Shown here: positions 45,966 to 59,200 of the stretch, one piece after another
Layout of the letters: each line of letters starts with the position of its first letter
Position numbering within the stretch: the first letter of the stretch is position 1
Source of the DNA: Byssothecium circinans
Lineage: Eukaryota; Ascomycota; Dothideomycetes; Pleosporales; Massarinaceae
Length of the DNA stretch: 64,000 nucleotides
Direction of reading: 5' to 3'
NCBI GenBank assembly: GCA_010015675.1
Contig: ML977008.1
Coordinates: 136,569-200,568, forward strand
Position numbers and translations under genes: made by a program
The notes under the pieces: generated by a model
What the model saw: only the letters and a program-made list of their open reading frames with translations
The model's database searches: none
Told to the model about the DNA's origin: nothing

Positions 45966-48900
45966 TAAACATCTTATAATAAGAAAACATCTAACTTGCT
46001 ATTTTTCTCTAGTAAGGAGATTAAGTTTAACAGCTTAACTATGAATGCTTTCAAGACAGTGACCTAACATAGTAGCTATTCTAGACTAATGTAATAATTA
46101 TAATTATACGCTACTTCTACTATTAGTATGTAATAGTGTTAACTTGCTAAGAGCGCAGCTTAAAGTCCTAACTTTCCGTAGGCTATCTAAAGGCGCTTAC
46201 CTATCTTAACCTACCCATTAAATGCTAAGATGGATACATCCAATAACGCTATATCATTAAAATTAAATCTAGCTAGATTGAAACGATGTAGGCCCTTAAG
46301 GGTCTCTAGGTTAAATTAGCTAAGCCATAAACTACGCGCCAGGTATATGCCTTATATATTATTATCGTATAATGCTCCTACCTAATCCCTTCCACTAATA
46401 CGATGTTAGATAACAAAATCCCCAGCTAGTTATATATAGAAAAAATAGAGTTCTCCTATAGTAAAACCTTAATTAGATTTAATGCATAAGGACATAGCTT
46501 CTATAATTAAAAGATAGGCCTTATTAGCGCCTATGGAGTTCTTCTAATTAGAATAACAAGATTTACATCTTTCCTTCCTGCCTTTACTATAGTGAAGCAA
46601 TAGTTCCATCCCGTACCTAGGTATACTTTATATATGCACTTATAATCTATCTTAGGATTTCGTAATTTAGGCTGAACTAGTCTTGGCATTAACGCCGTTA
46701 TAGAAAAAACCTAACGTTACGCATAGTCTAGATTATCTTTTAGTTTAATTAGCAAGGACTAGTAGACACGTGCTAGATGAAGTTTTTCACTTTAGTATTC
46801 TATGTTAACGTCTTCTAAAATTAGCTCTAACACTCGTAGAATAGAATCTAGAGAGAATGTTATTATATTTAAAAGCCTATTTAAGTCTATAGTTAACGTT
46901 AGGAGGTGATGAAGGATGCTATGCGTATTTAAGCTCCCCTTACCTATGCACTTTAATAGCTTAGGGGTATTTCCTTCTCCCTTTATAGATTCTATGGTTG
47001 ACTAAGGATTCCGCCTTACTATTGCCCAGCAGGGTACACCTAAGGTTAATAAGGTCGACGATTTTGTTCAACGTTATGGTAGGAATACGTTAGCTCTTAA
47101 ACTCAGCCCTTCACGCATTAGGTTATTTAAAAAACTATAGGATACATTATAGTACATCTACTACCTTAATTAGGCTAATGGTAAGCTTCGTTAAGAAGTC
47201 ATATTCTACCACGAATACTACTCCATGGGTGTATAATTCTAAAATACTATAGAGATGCGTTTGCAGGATCTCCTTCATGAATGCATTATAGGTCTCTTAG
47301 CTAACCTAGATCTAGAGAAGATACGGAAGATAACTACTATGATTTATAGAGATCTAGAGTACGTGCAAGAGAAAGAGAAGGTTGCTTTTAACATGTTTAT
47401 TGCACTATATAAATTGTAAAGTCTTAAGCTAGAGATTTAGCCCCTAGGAATGTTTTTAATTATCTATATATCATGTGTGTCTTTAATTAATTGAATAAGC
47501 TCGCTCTTTCTAACTACTGCTATGTGTGCTAAATTAGAATGGTAAGCGATTATAGGCCTCTAATGCCTTAGCATTCTATTAATAGGCTCCTATACTTTTG
47601 CAAACTCTGCTTTATATTAAAAGGCTTAAAGTCTAGCTTAAGAAGTCTCATGTTCCTATTCATAATCTATGCCACGGCTTAGTGTATGTTTGCGCTATTA
47701 GCTAGGGATGTATAGACTACTATGCTATTAGCTATTACTTCTTAGAATATATGTAAATACTTTCTAGAGACCACGACCTTTCCTATACGTGTTTCTATTA
47801 TGTTACTTAAGATCTGTAAGACATTAGGTGTACCTTCTATATCTATAAGCCTAGCCTCTTTGCAAGCTTAGGCGTGCTAGAACTTCTTAGAGTAGTTTTT
47901 ATAGTATATGTAAATGTCTAACATCTACTTATTATTAGAGATAATGGGAAGGAGTTAATATACAAACATTTTTACCTATTAGAGTTAGGCGCCTTCCTAG
48001 TCAGTCTTTTTAATGACTTAGTCTAAGGCTTCTCATATAAGGCTTATCCTTTTTTAAGGCTTTAGTTATAAATTCTTTAACTAAACCACGTTGCGTGTCG
48101 TTCATTATAGACTATATAAGAATTATATCCCGCGTCTTAATTAAGAAGCAATTTCCTTTATTAATTAAGTATTTAATGTAGGAAAGATAACTAAAAACAC
48201 TAATTCTAGTGGCGAACATAACTACCGTACTAAAGTCTTAAAGGTCTAGGTAAGCTCCATAGGGACCTTCTATTAAAGCCGGCCTACAGTATAGTCTGCT
48301 ATTTGCAATAAGCCTAAGCAAACTTCTAGTTATTCCGTTCCTAGGTTGAATACGCAACTTAATACAGCCTAGCAGTATAGCCTGTGTAATAGCAAATAGA
48401 TGCTATTATAGGAAAGAGTGAACACTAAGGCTAGTAAAAGTAATATAGATATATTAACTAAGGAGACGCCTTTAGGGCTGTGTAGAAGAGACATCCACGT
48501 TAAGAAAATCACTAACTTATTATATAGTAACTAGCGTCTTTCCATTACTCTAAACCCTATTCTTGAAAAATATAATACAGTATTAAATAGCGAGACTGGA
48601 AGACCAAAGGGAGGTACACACAATAGTTATGACTTTTGCTATAGGTTAAAAATTAGATTAATGGAACTAAAGAAGTGTATATACATAAGCTAGCATTAAG
48701 ATATATATAGTGCAAAATACCTTATAGTATCATCTCCTTACCACGCTGAGCGAGGTAAGACCTAGGAAGAGAAGGCTATAGCTAATCTAAAAGCATTAAA
48801 GGCCTATATATAATGCATAATAGGTTACTTACTAAAGTGCCTAATATATAGCTTAGTAAGTTTATCCACTCTTGCTAGAAAAGCTCTAAGCTAGCGTGCA

Positions 48901-49030
48901 GTATCCCTTATATAAAGACGATAAAAGTAATTATTATGTGACCTTTCTTTGCACTTAATAAGGAGATACGTAGGCCCTCTGCAACTAGGTCTACGTTTAT
49001 AAGGAGTATAGCAAGATTCATTATATAGAA
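45966..49030. other. Unresolved, scattered coding-like fragments
   Basis: Plus-strand fragments at 47250-47420 (MRLQDLLHECIIGLLANLDL, then EYVQEKEKVAFNMFIALYKL) and about 48560-48760 look once-coding, but neither family nor gene borders can be given. Confidence 0.3.
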
Positions 49031-49289
49031 AGACGTAGAGCGTACCTTTAAATCCTAACCTAATTTAACTCCCTATCCTATATATAAGCCATTTCCGGAA
49101 AGAAGGAGTAAGAAGAGAATCAGGTCGCTACAAGAAAGCTGATATATCGTAATCCAGCAGACCCTAATGGGGATATACTGCAAATGTTTAAGTAAAACAT
49201 AAATAGAAAATGATGCAATATATTAGTAAACGTAAAAGCTAATCTAAAGTATTATAAGAGTAAAGATAACTCTACTAATAGCTACTAAG

Positions 49290-49660
49290 TACTATTCCTT
49301 AACTTGGAAGGCTTCTATGGTCCCTTCGTAGCCAGTAGGCACAGCGCGTCTTATACTAAAGATGCTAACCTAAAAGCGTCTGTGCGCTACTCTAGGCCTA
49401 TTTATTTAATACATCCGCACCTAATTAAGATAGAATATTACTAAATAGCTTCTAAACGCCTCCGCCAAGAATTATTTCGCAAACGCAGAAATAATTTTCT
49501 TCGTCATGGTCATGAAATCAGCGAACGTTACAATGCAGATGTATAGATCTGCATTATTAAGAATAGATAATACTATATTTATACTTTTAGACTAGATAAT
49601 CTAAGCTAGCCACTAAGTCTAAGCTAGCTCGTATAGTGCCCTTATCTATTAGAAAGGCTA
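49290..49660 (+). pseudogene. MADS-box (SRF-type) DNA-binding domain-like fragment
   Basis: The plus-strand frame reads IASKRLRQELFRKRRNNFLR, then HGHEISERYNADV-stop-ICIIKNR-stop-YYIY at about 49445-49585. The pattern KR..nfl.k..ELs.lynaDV.l.i...gryy.Y corresponds to the N-terminal MADS helix and first beta strand as found in divergent fungal MADS-like proteins. Trp codons are TAG. Upstream sequence (NLEGFYGPFVASRHSASYTK) is open in the same frame, so it may be an exon of the same gene. The fragment is short and the assignment is by pattern only. Confidence 0.4.
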
Positions 49661-50068
49661 ATTACTTATTATTTGTAGTTAACTGTATATCCCATGCTAA
49701 TTATTAAATTAGTAAAAGACTTTAATTCTTTGCTACTAAGTAATACAGAGAATAGGCGATTTAAGAAAAGTAACATATTATGCTGCTAGGAAAAGGAGGA
49801 AAGAAGTAGCATAAATATTACTACGGGCTTACTACCACTACTAGGACTAGATTTCTCGTGCAAACACAGTGACCTTAGGGGCTTTTTTTTGAAAGAGTAG
49901 CTATATTTTAGAGTACTAGAAGCTAACGTTGTCACTGTTTTATTTTACACATAGGATAGTAGAATATTTATCTAGTCTTTACACGGGTAAGAAAATAAGG
50001 CTATATAGTAATATAAAAGACTATGTTACTAAGAAGTAAACCTATAGAAAGGTATTCCTAATTAAACT
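49661..50068. other. No gene recognised
   Basis: Short AT-rich spacer with a T-run near 49885-49892. Confidence 0.5.
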
Positions 50069-52900
50069 ATGTCAACTGCTCTAAGTAGAACCGCTAAGCT
50101 GGGTGGAGTTAGTAAAAAAGAATTAAAGAAAACTGCTAATAAGAAGAAGAAAATACTTATAGATAAAATTCATTAACTAGATAGGGTATTGCAGGAGAAT
50201 GGAGCCGCTATAGCTAAGAAGGTTTATAAGAATCTTATCGCGGATAAAACAATGACTAAAAAGGAACTTAAAGAAATTAAAGAAATGGAATAGGAGTCTA
50301 CTAGGAAGCAAGAGATCATAGCGGTTAGGGAGGAGGAAGGCACGCGAGGAGAATTAGGCACGCAAGGAGAACTAGGCACGCGAGGAGAATTAGGCACGCG
50401 AGAAGAACTAGGCACGCAAGAAGAACTAGGCACGCGAGGAGAACTAGGCATGCTAACAGGAACTAGTGCAATAGCTATGCATGATGATAAGAAACCTAGG
50501 CTCATTAAAGTTAGTGCTAAAGGTAGTTGGATCATTGATAAGGATCTAGCTAATATAGATAATACTTTATCTAACGTGCCTTAATCTATTATTGCTCACG
50601 ATGATAGTTAGGGAGGCACATACATAGTTTACTTTAGGGATAGAGAAATATTCAGCCTACTTCTAATGTCCTGTCTACCTTCCCGTCTAATTAATAAGTA
50701 TGATAGAAGGGAAAAGACTTACGTTTTAGATAGTAAAGAGAGAATTATAGAGAAGATTATTTAATAGTATAGAGAGTAAAGGAAACAGCCTCTACGCGGC
50801 ATTCTTAGTCACGTTAGAATTCTTAGGGCTTACTAGGATACAAAAACTAATATAGGTTATAATATAGATGCGAGTGCTATAATGCTAGGAAAGAAATAGA
50901 GCTAAGTTTATTATATTATATACCTTAACCTAAAACATTACCTTAAACACTATGATGAGTGGCGAATAATAAATAAGAGTAGGATTAGCTAGGAAACTAG
51001 GATAACTACCCTTGCTTGTGTCTAAGGAAAAAATTAATTGAAAAGGGCAGGGAAATTCTATAATACTATAGTTAGAAAAGAAAACAAATTCTAGAAGGTA
51101 TAGCTACCTAACAAGCCCTATAACCCGCTGCCTATGCTATCTTACTTAGAATTTCTAGATAAGGGTACTAATTTTATTAAGAAATAGTCTCCTAGTCTAC
51201 CTCCTACTAGTAGGGTTAGAAGAGAAAGTACATTCCTATTAATAGCTAATCCTTCCACGAATATCTGAGAACAATTTCTGCATAACTTTATAGTATGTTT
51301 TAGCCTGCCTTTAACAACGACTTATGAAAGTCTTGAACTAAAGCTTCAAGCTCAATTCGTAGCACAATTTATGTGTTAGAGATAGGTAAAGAAAGATATA
51401 AAGTGAAACTATAAGTAGATAGATAGTCTCTAGATATTAAACTTTCATACAAATTATTAATAATGCATCTGATAAGGTTCCTTTTAGTCTTATGTCCTAC
51501 TCTATCTATAGCCTTCTAGTGACTCCTATACTATTCAAGTCTTAGTGCCTATCATATTAACCCTATTATCTCACCTAGCTTTATATCCTAACATGCCCAT
51601 ACTTTCCATGGGGCAAATAGTGAGAATTAAGGCCTTAATCTAATATCTATACTAACTTTCTAGGTATTAACTTTACTGCTAACTATAGTACCGTTTAGAA
51701 GTTAGCATGTACATCTTACGGTATTACAAATGATATATTAGTATACTAGACTCTACTTCTTATGTTTTTATATCCTAACGGGACAACTATCTCTATTCCT
51801 CAAGTTAATAGTATGCTTATGTACGTTATAAGTGCCTTACACGTTTTATAAGCTAATCTCTAGGAATAAGATATTACTTTCTACTAAAAGGCAATATAAT
51901 AGCAACCACATTTCTAAAAGATTTTTAGATAGTTACTAGTAACTCTATAAGAAGAAGCTTTCATCTACTAGTACTAGACCCACCTAAATCATTTTAGGGT
52001 TTTAAAGATAAAATGTAACAGAGTTTTAAATAAAAAGCAATTAGGTTTAACTACCTCAACTATAGCGGTAAAGCGGAGGGGGCTTTAGAACGTTACTTCT
52101 TACTAAATAAGTCCTTTATTAACAAAGAATGCAAGGATAGATTACGTCTAAAGATAATGTTTCCTTCCTGTTAGGATAGTATACATGTTAATTCACTTAA
52201 CTATAAGTCTTATATAGTATATCCTAACCTTATTTAGATAGGTGAATACCTACTAGGCTTTCAACATCTAGTTCTAGCTCTCTATTATGAAACGATATAG
52301 AATACGTCAGCCTTTTCAGGTATAGACGGAAAGTTTGCGCTAAGTAATAGTAATATAACTGGCTTTAGCTATTATAGCGATTTTTTAAATGGTTAGGATA
52401 TTGAATTGTTGCAGAAGGCTGCTACTCTATGTAAAAATGAGTCTAGTTAAATTAAGGATTACTTAATCTTCTAAATGCAGCCTCTAGCTTCTTTTATAAA
52501 ATGTAAACTTAACACTCTATCTAAATTGCAATATGATATGTGTGTAGGGCTACACCTAAGATTGTATGGTAATATTACTATATAGCTATAGACTAAAGTA
52601 TCAAAAGTATAGAAAGAATATAAAAATATACCTTATAATCCTAACCACTAACTGCATTTCTGGAGGAGGAGAAGGTAGAATTAGGACTAGTATAGTCCTA
52701 TAAGCTACTTAGAAGGCTATGAATTAAAGTGTTCATTAAGTTTAGCTATTTAGTAAGACCTAGCCTACTTAGAATAAGTAAGTTAGATGAATTAGATATG
52801 CGTCTAGTCTCGTTTAGCTAGAGTCTACTACATGATGCGTATAATATTACCACCTGTACTAGGCTCCTAAGAATACAAGGAAGTAACCTTATTTCATCTT
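50069..52900 (+). pseudogene. Long hypothetical protein relic with hexapeptide repeats
   Basis: ATG at 50069 starts MSTALSRTAKLGGVSKKELK, a Lys-rich helical region, then the repeat GTRGEL x6 (50339-50446), then KKPRLIKVSAKGSWIIDKDL and GTYIVYFRDREIFSLLLMSC. This frame is readable to about 51260 with few stops, all at Gln/Trp codons. After unreadable sequence, a further plus-strand stretch at about 52280-52830 (SAFSGIDGKFALSNSNITGF, MCVGLHLRLYGNITI) may belong to the same gene. I do not recognise the family. Stop density is lower than in the neighbours, hinting at milder RIP. Confidence 0.45.
50339..50446. repeat. 18-bp coding minisatellite, six copies
   Basis: Six units of GGCACGCGAGGAGAATTA, differing by A/G and A/C changes, start at 50339, 50357, 50375, 50393, 50411 and 50429. 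In the plus frame each encodes Gly-Thr-(Arg/Gln)-(Gly/Glu)-Glu-Leu. A degenerate seventh unit follows. Confidence 0.92.
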
Positions 52901-53635
52901 TTATAAAATTCATAGGGAAGAGGTATTTTATATAGTTAAATACTTTTTACATCCCTTAATTTTTTTCTCCTACATTTAGTAATATAGTAACTACTACATC
53001 TAACGCCTTAATTATAGTAGCTAGCCTCTAAAGCCTACTTATCTAAGTTAATATTTTATACTTAGTTATTAACGTCACTAGTTATAAGTTACTTTTTAAG
53101 TTCTTTAATATATAACTATACGCGTTTTTTAAGCCTTATATTTCACCTATAAATAACTAAAAATACTAAAATCTATTTACTACCTTACTAAATTATTACT
53201 AAAAATACTTTAATATCTCCCCTGCTATTAACGTTAGTAATTTCCTATCTTATACAAATCTAGACTAAAGCTAGCAAGGCTCTGTAATAGGATCCCTATT
53301 TATCCTATTAGTATTAATAAGGCGTAGTAATTTAATCCCCCTATTCTTTTTTCTTTCCTTATATCATCCTCTCCTTTAAACTAAGCGTTTTATCATGTTT
53401 TTACATTATACTTATTTACCTATTTAATTATCTGAAGATTTAGAAGCCCGCTTAAAGACATTAATGCCATTCGCGAATAGGTTCTTACTTAGAAGAATGC
53501 GCATTACGCTTATTTTTAAACTCCTAATTATGCTAGCCTCTATTTTCGCCGCGTTTAAAAGACCTCTTTTAAACATACCATCTTAATTCTATAAGCTTAC
53601 CTATTATAATAAATCCTCCGTTGCTTCCTTAATCT
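52901..53635. other. No gene recognised
   Basis: Strongly AT-rich DNA without readable frames. Confidence 0.5.
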
Positions 53636-53639
53636 AATA

Positions 53640-54710
53640 CTGCAATGCAAGTTTAAAAGAAGCGTCTGTGCCCTAGTCCGATTTCGCATACGTGTAATAT
53701 GTCATGAATCCAAACTATCTTTGTAATTCGCTGATGATTTTAGAAGCGCTTAGGCGACATAGGATGAAAGCAGAACTCCTAATGCTATACCCTTAAGGAT
53801 AGGAGGTACCCGTAGAAAACGCAAGCAATGCTCCCTATAAAAGCAGGCTACTAGCTTAGGCGTAGAATTTGTATGATATAAAACTTAGGCTAATCTAGGT
53901 AAAGAGATTTAAGAATAAAGATGATCTAACGTAGCAAGATAGCTATACTAAGCTATTAGCATGGAACTAGATACAATACAAGCGCCTTATTTTCTTAGAC
54001 TTAGATGTAACGGTATTAGATGTTAGTATCCTTTTTAATACTTAAAGGGATAACTTAGCTTACATTATGTAGCATATGGATAAGCTCTTCCTTCTCCCTC
54101 TAGCTCCTGTCGCTATGCCTCGCGCATATTAGATGGATTACTTCTTTCTTTCCTTACAGCTTATTATCGTCAAACTATTAGAAATGGAATGGTAGCGCGT
54201 CTAGGATGCCATAGAGCACTATAATAGAAATGACTATAATATAGACATCTTAAATAAGCTATATAGAACTTTTAGTATAGTAATACCGCATCGTAAGTAC
54301 GATCTCTTAACTAGTGAACTTAGTGGCGAGAAGCACAAAGCGTACCTTAGATCATCTAAGGAGATTTAGAACATAAGAGAAGTATTAGGAGAAGCTAAGT
54401 TTATACACTTTTCAGATTAGCTAATGCTAAAGCTGTAGTTAGAAGCCAAACAGGAGGACTAGGACAAGTATAAGCTAAAGTGTAAGAAGATTTCTAAGAT
54501 AGAATATAATTACTTTAACTAAGAAGCGTGGCTAGAGCTTCGCAGAGACTTTTCAGCGCGTTAAGAGGTAGGTTGCGGTTATTTAGCTTAGGGTAACGCA
54601 ACTAATAATTATTAGCGTATCTATGGCCAGGCCTACGATGGCAAAGCACCTGATTATTAGAAGCGCGCGACTTTACGTCCAAAGTACGAGCCTCTAATTA
54701 TATGAGGTGC
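53640..54710 (+). pseudogene. GT8-type glycosyltransferase relic (GlcNAc transferase/glycogenin-like)
   Basis: Fungal GT8 proteins of this type transfer a sugar from a nucleotide donor, usually in the Golgi. A single frame runs from about 53650 to 54710, broken only by TAG/TAA at Gln/Trp. In order: SDFAYV-stop-YVMNPNYLCNS, LMILEALRRHRMKAELLMLY, then KRLIFLDLDVTVLDVSILF at about 53975-54030 (the DxD metal-binding motif, DSD in relatives, here DLD). KLFLLPLAPVAMPRAY follows at about 54080-54135, a hallmark of the family. Then AIEHYNRNDYNIDILNKLYR, VIPHRKYDLLTSELSGEKHK, LGEAKFIHFSD (the metal-binding His region) and EAWLELRRDFSAR. A membrane anchor would lie upstream of 53640 but was not readable. 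No frameshift is needed, so inactivation is by point mutation alone. Confidence 0.85.
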
Positions 54711-55485
54711 GTGTTATCTTTAGGCAGTAGAAATATTAATTTAAGGGCAGTGCCACCGCTTTATCTAGATCTGTAAGGGCTTCCCTAGTTTGATTAGAAG
54801 GAAGGATCCCTAAATAATAATCTAAGTAAATGATATGAGGGGTAAGAATACTAGAGCTCTATGTCTACCTATTCCCCTCATCGTCTCTTCCTTAATTCTA
54901 ACCTATGACATACTTCCTACGGTAGCTAAGCTTATAGATATCTATGTAGCTACCCTCTTTCTTTATGTTAGCCTACTTATATTGTTTACTATAGCTGAGA
55001 CCTAAACCTCTCTATTTACACCCTACCTATATCTAACCAAGAAAGCTAATAGCTTGAACGGGTGCGGTAATAGGTGCGAGAACTATCGCAGCAATAACTA
55101 ACTTTATATGCACCTAGCTAGAGCCCTCTACTATTTGACTTCCTTTCCTCTTTATTAACATCTACCCATTATACTAGCCATAGCCAAGCCCCCTATGCGT
55201 CTTAATGCTGGTCCTAGCCCCTAACCTTTCCTTTTACTAGCTTGTCCTTCCTATTGACTTAGTTTTCCCTCTAGCTTTTTAATGCAACGGGAATACAACA
55301 ACCGTGTAAGAAAAAAAGCTACGTATAATAAATAACATAAGGAGCATATTTTTTCTACGGAAATATATGATATTGCTGTAAGCGTAATAAAAGTATAGCA
55401 TAATTTTATAGTACCTAGATTACTAGGCTAAAGTATAAGTAAACTATAAATCTCTATAGTTAGAAAGTATAGAGAAGTATGGACT
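54711..55485. other. No gene recognised
   Basis: RIP-type DNA between two relics. Nothing convincing. Confidence 0.45.
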
Positions 55486-55489
55486 TTTA

Positions 55490-56280
55490 ATAATACAGTG
55501 AAAAATATTTTAAATTATCTAAACGTACTTAATTTAATGATAATAAATATGTAGAGCTACTACTCTCATCTACGCTATCCTGTATAAAGGATTATACTAT
55601 TTATAAAGATATTATTCACTATATTTTAGATACCTTCTAAGAAAGTACACTAGAGAGGAGAATTTTTCTCTCAGTCCTACTTATAATCCTCTCATCTAAT
55701 ATAGACAAAAAAACCCGTATCAACTATATAGAGAGTATATTAAAAACAAACCTATTTGTTAACTATATAAAATAGTACTTTGCTATTAAGAACTGTTATC
55801 TAATAATTTAGGTTGGCCAACTATTAAAATATATAAATAGTTACTGTAGTATTTGTGAAGAATACTATAGCGAGGGCTAAACCGTATATAATTCCTCCTA
55901 TTAGAGTTAGACTTGTCAAGAGCATACTATATATTCTAAGCATAGAGAAAAACCTTGTAAAATTTGCACTAAAATAAATACCATTGATATCAATTCTCTA
56001 CTAGATACGAAAGAGCTATTAAAAGAAAATGATGAAGACACTAATAGTATTTATACTATAGATCTAAATCTAGTAGTATCAAAAGAAGCACGTAAAAAGA
56101 GTTTCAAAGATATTCAAGAACAACGAAGCAAAGACCTTAAGGCAGAGAGTGAAGATGATATTGTGGTTAATCTAAGGACTGTTAAGGAAAGTCAAATAAA
56201 ATTTATTAACAACCTTTATCTAAATACAGTCCTAGTAGTTGAAGTTGAAATTAATGGTAAGTTTATTAAAGTAAGCTAAA
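55490..56280 (+). pseudogene. Hypothetical protein relic with Cys/His cluster
   Basis: A plus-strand frame of about 260 codons reads, in part, KDYTIYKDIIHYILDTF, RINYIESILKTNLFVNYIK, then the cluster CSICEEYYSEG, TCQEHTIYSKHREKPCKIC (about 55845-55975), then LLDTKELLKENDEDTNSIYT and KARKKSF-type charged sequence, ending FINNLYLNTVLVVEVEINGK before TAA at about 56278. The paired CxxC motifs with an intervening C and several His suggest zinc binding. Its third base is A/T-rich but it has few internal stops. The family is not recognised. Confidence 0.45.
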
Positions 56281-59200
56281 TATAGTATTTAAAGTATTAT
56301 AGTAATTAGGCGAACTTAGATGAAGATAAGGTAGTTAGGAATAAAGAGAAAAATGGGGAAAATAGAATCCTTAGTAAATAGGGTTTTATTAAGTTAGTTA
56401 TAGGAATAATAATATAGAGACCTTCTCTATTAGAGCTATATCTTAGAAAATTTTATTATAATAAACTACTATGCTAACGACTTAAAGTTAGGGCATCATG
56501 CTAGGCTAACTTAATGGGGGATGTATAAAGAAACTACTTTATTCCTAGTAGTTAGTTAGTTCCTTATATTCGCTAAGGTGATTACAGTTAGCTAATAACT
56601 TGTAAACTATTTAATAGGGAGGTTGAGATTAAGCTAGAGTTTATATTTGTTGAAGTATAGAAAGCGCTAACTTACAGTCCTAAAATACTTAGCATGCTTA
56701 GGTTCCTAGGTAATTCACTTGCGTAGCCTATCTTTATATATACACATACTATATAGATAGGAAGTTACTAAGGTTGCTCCTTCCTTATACCCTCTAACAG
56801 AGCTATAATAGAGCTTAGAGGCTATCTTAGCCCTAACATGATCTCTAAGTATTTATACAGTACTATCACGCTTATGATAATTTAGAGTCTATGTTAAAGT
56901 ATAATTAGAATGAGTTACCGCTATATAGCGTCTTTATTAACCTTGTAAGGATGCGATAACAGACTGAGGTTAGTGCTAATAAGATGACGGTAGTTTTTAT
57001 AATAGAGATTAGTAAGGGATTTATAGGATAGTCTAATCTTGCTTAAGGTAAGAGAGAGAGTAAAGCTATGGATAACTAAGAGAGGCATTAGAGCCTTAGG
57101 AATTAAACGCAGTTCTACTTGTCTAGGAGTAGAAAAGGTAAGTGTATAATGCACTAGATAATAGGTGTAAGGGTAATAAAATTATTAATTATTAGAGAAT
57201 TTCTCTTTAAGATCCTACACGTCATATCTATTTTTACGTGCTACAAGGAAAAATTACTATAGTTAAATATCAACGTACGTCCTAAAGCCATTAAGTAGAG
57301 CAAGAGTAAATACGTAGAATGAAGCGTTTACACTCTATAGTAGAGTGCTACACTTCTACTACGTAGCTATACTAGCTATACTAGCCTTCTACTTTACGCG
57401 ATATTAATATTATAACTTTATACGCAGCATTACGCTCTACCACTACGACATACGCATGGACGCGTCTAGTTAAGTGCTTATGATAGCTATAAAGTAAGTT
57501 CTACACTACTAGCTAAAGTTGAAGGCTCTAAAGCATGCTCTTCATCTTAACTAAGCAAGAAATAGGTGGCCGCCTATCAACCTAATAGGTGACTTAGATA
57601 AGTTACCTCTTCACACCTAAACCTCTAGTAAGAAAGAAAACCCTAATACTCTTACCTAAAAATGTTTGACATCTCTATCCTCTAGGCTCCACGTAAAAAG
57701 CAAAGTAATAGATACCTCTTCTACTTCTAAGCACTCTTATTACTATAATGCGTAACGTCTAAATGCCATCAAATTCCTATATGGTCGTAACTATCCCTAA
57801 ACCTTTACTATACTAAAACCTATACGCATTAAATCTGTCTGCGCTAGCTCCTACTGCTCTACCCATCTTCACTAACGTAGTAGAAACATAAACAGCTACA
57901 TTCTAGTCTATAGTAGTACTCTAAAATAGAGCATAAATAGATTTAGTAGGAAATTAGCTTTATATTTACATTTAAGCTCACGCTAATGCAAATGCTGCGT
58001 TGCGGCTAAATAGAGGTAATAATATGCCGTTAGTGCAGTTAATTAACACCACGTTAAAGTTAAATAGGGCTACGCATTTAGTAGACCACTCTATTGCTTC
58101 TTAGTCCTGCGCCTTAACATTTAGAATGTATGGTAATAATGTGGTGCTAAATCCCCCTATATTTATATCACCTTTAATGAGACGTCTACACTAAGCAAAG
58201 TTATTCATAAACTAGGGTGATACAAAGTAGAGCGTCTAAGACTAGGATCTAGTCCTAACTCTACGCATGCCATGCATGCGTTATAGGATCTTTGGTTATA
58301 TTCTCCCTAAATAAAAGATACATGTTCTCTAGAGGCTATAATTACCCTATCTATGTATAGAAGACTAGGCTAGACGGCTCGCAGCCTAAGTAGCTAAGGG
58401 CGTAGAGGCATAAGGCGCTAGTAGAAAAGTAATCTTATCTATACTAAGTACTACATGCTTATTTTAAAGACCATGCGATAGGTGAATAAACAGGACTAAG
58501 AAGCTAAAGATAAAGTACGCATGCATGAGCTAGGTGTCTTTATTACTAATAAGTAGGCTAACCTACTCCTTATACTAAAAATCGTCTATACTAGGAAGTT
58601 TATCTCTACTCTTACTTATAGTGCGACGCTTGTCTCACCTACTTTCCTTGACTATGCGTTAAACATAACAAGATCCTAGATCTAGCAAAATATCTACTTA
58701 ATACTTTAGAGTATGAGGCTTAACATGACATGAGCATAGACACCACTATCGCGCGTGTAGAAGATAACAAGCATCGCCTGCTTAGAGGCTAGTAAACCAT
58801 CTGCACCCTAAACGTAACTAGTAGCTTTAACACTTTAAAAACATTATTAAATAGTAGAGCTTACATAGCCTATCACGGCTACTTACTTAAACTTAGCGCC
58901 AGCCGCCGCAAGATTAAATCGTAGCCTAAGGAGGTCTCTTAAAACCTGCTATAAGATAATAGTGATATACTATATGCCGTATCTCTAAGGTTAAAAATGT
59001 CTAGGACGCCAAAGACGCAGAGCAAGTGAGGAGGTAGGGGCAGGCAGACAAAACTAAGGTAGGGTATTAGGAGAAATTCTATGAGTTTATAGAGAAGAAT
59101 AACATAGCTATGAATTATAAGTACTAACTAGATTTTAAGTATAGTAATTGCGTAGAAGATATAGGAGAATCCTTAAGTAATAGTTTATCCTACTTAGCTG

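Noticed and set aside
46000..49000. Ty1/Copia or Gypsy polyprotein
   Set aside because: No YxDD, integrase HHCC or protease DTG/DSG motif was seen in any frame.
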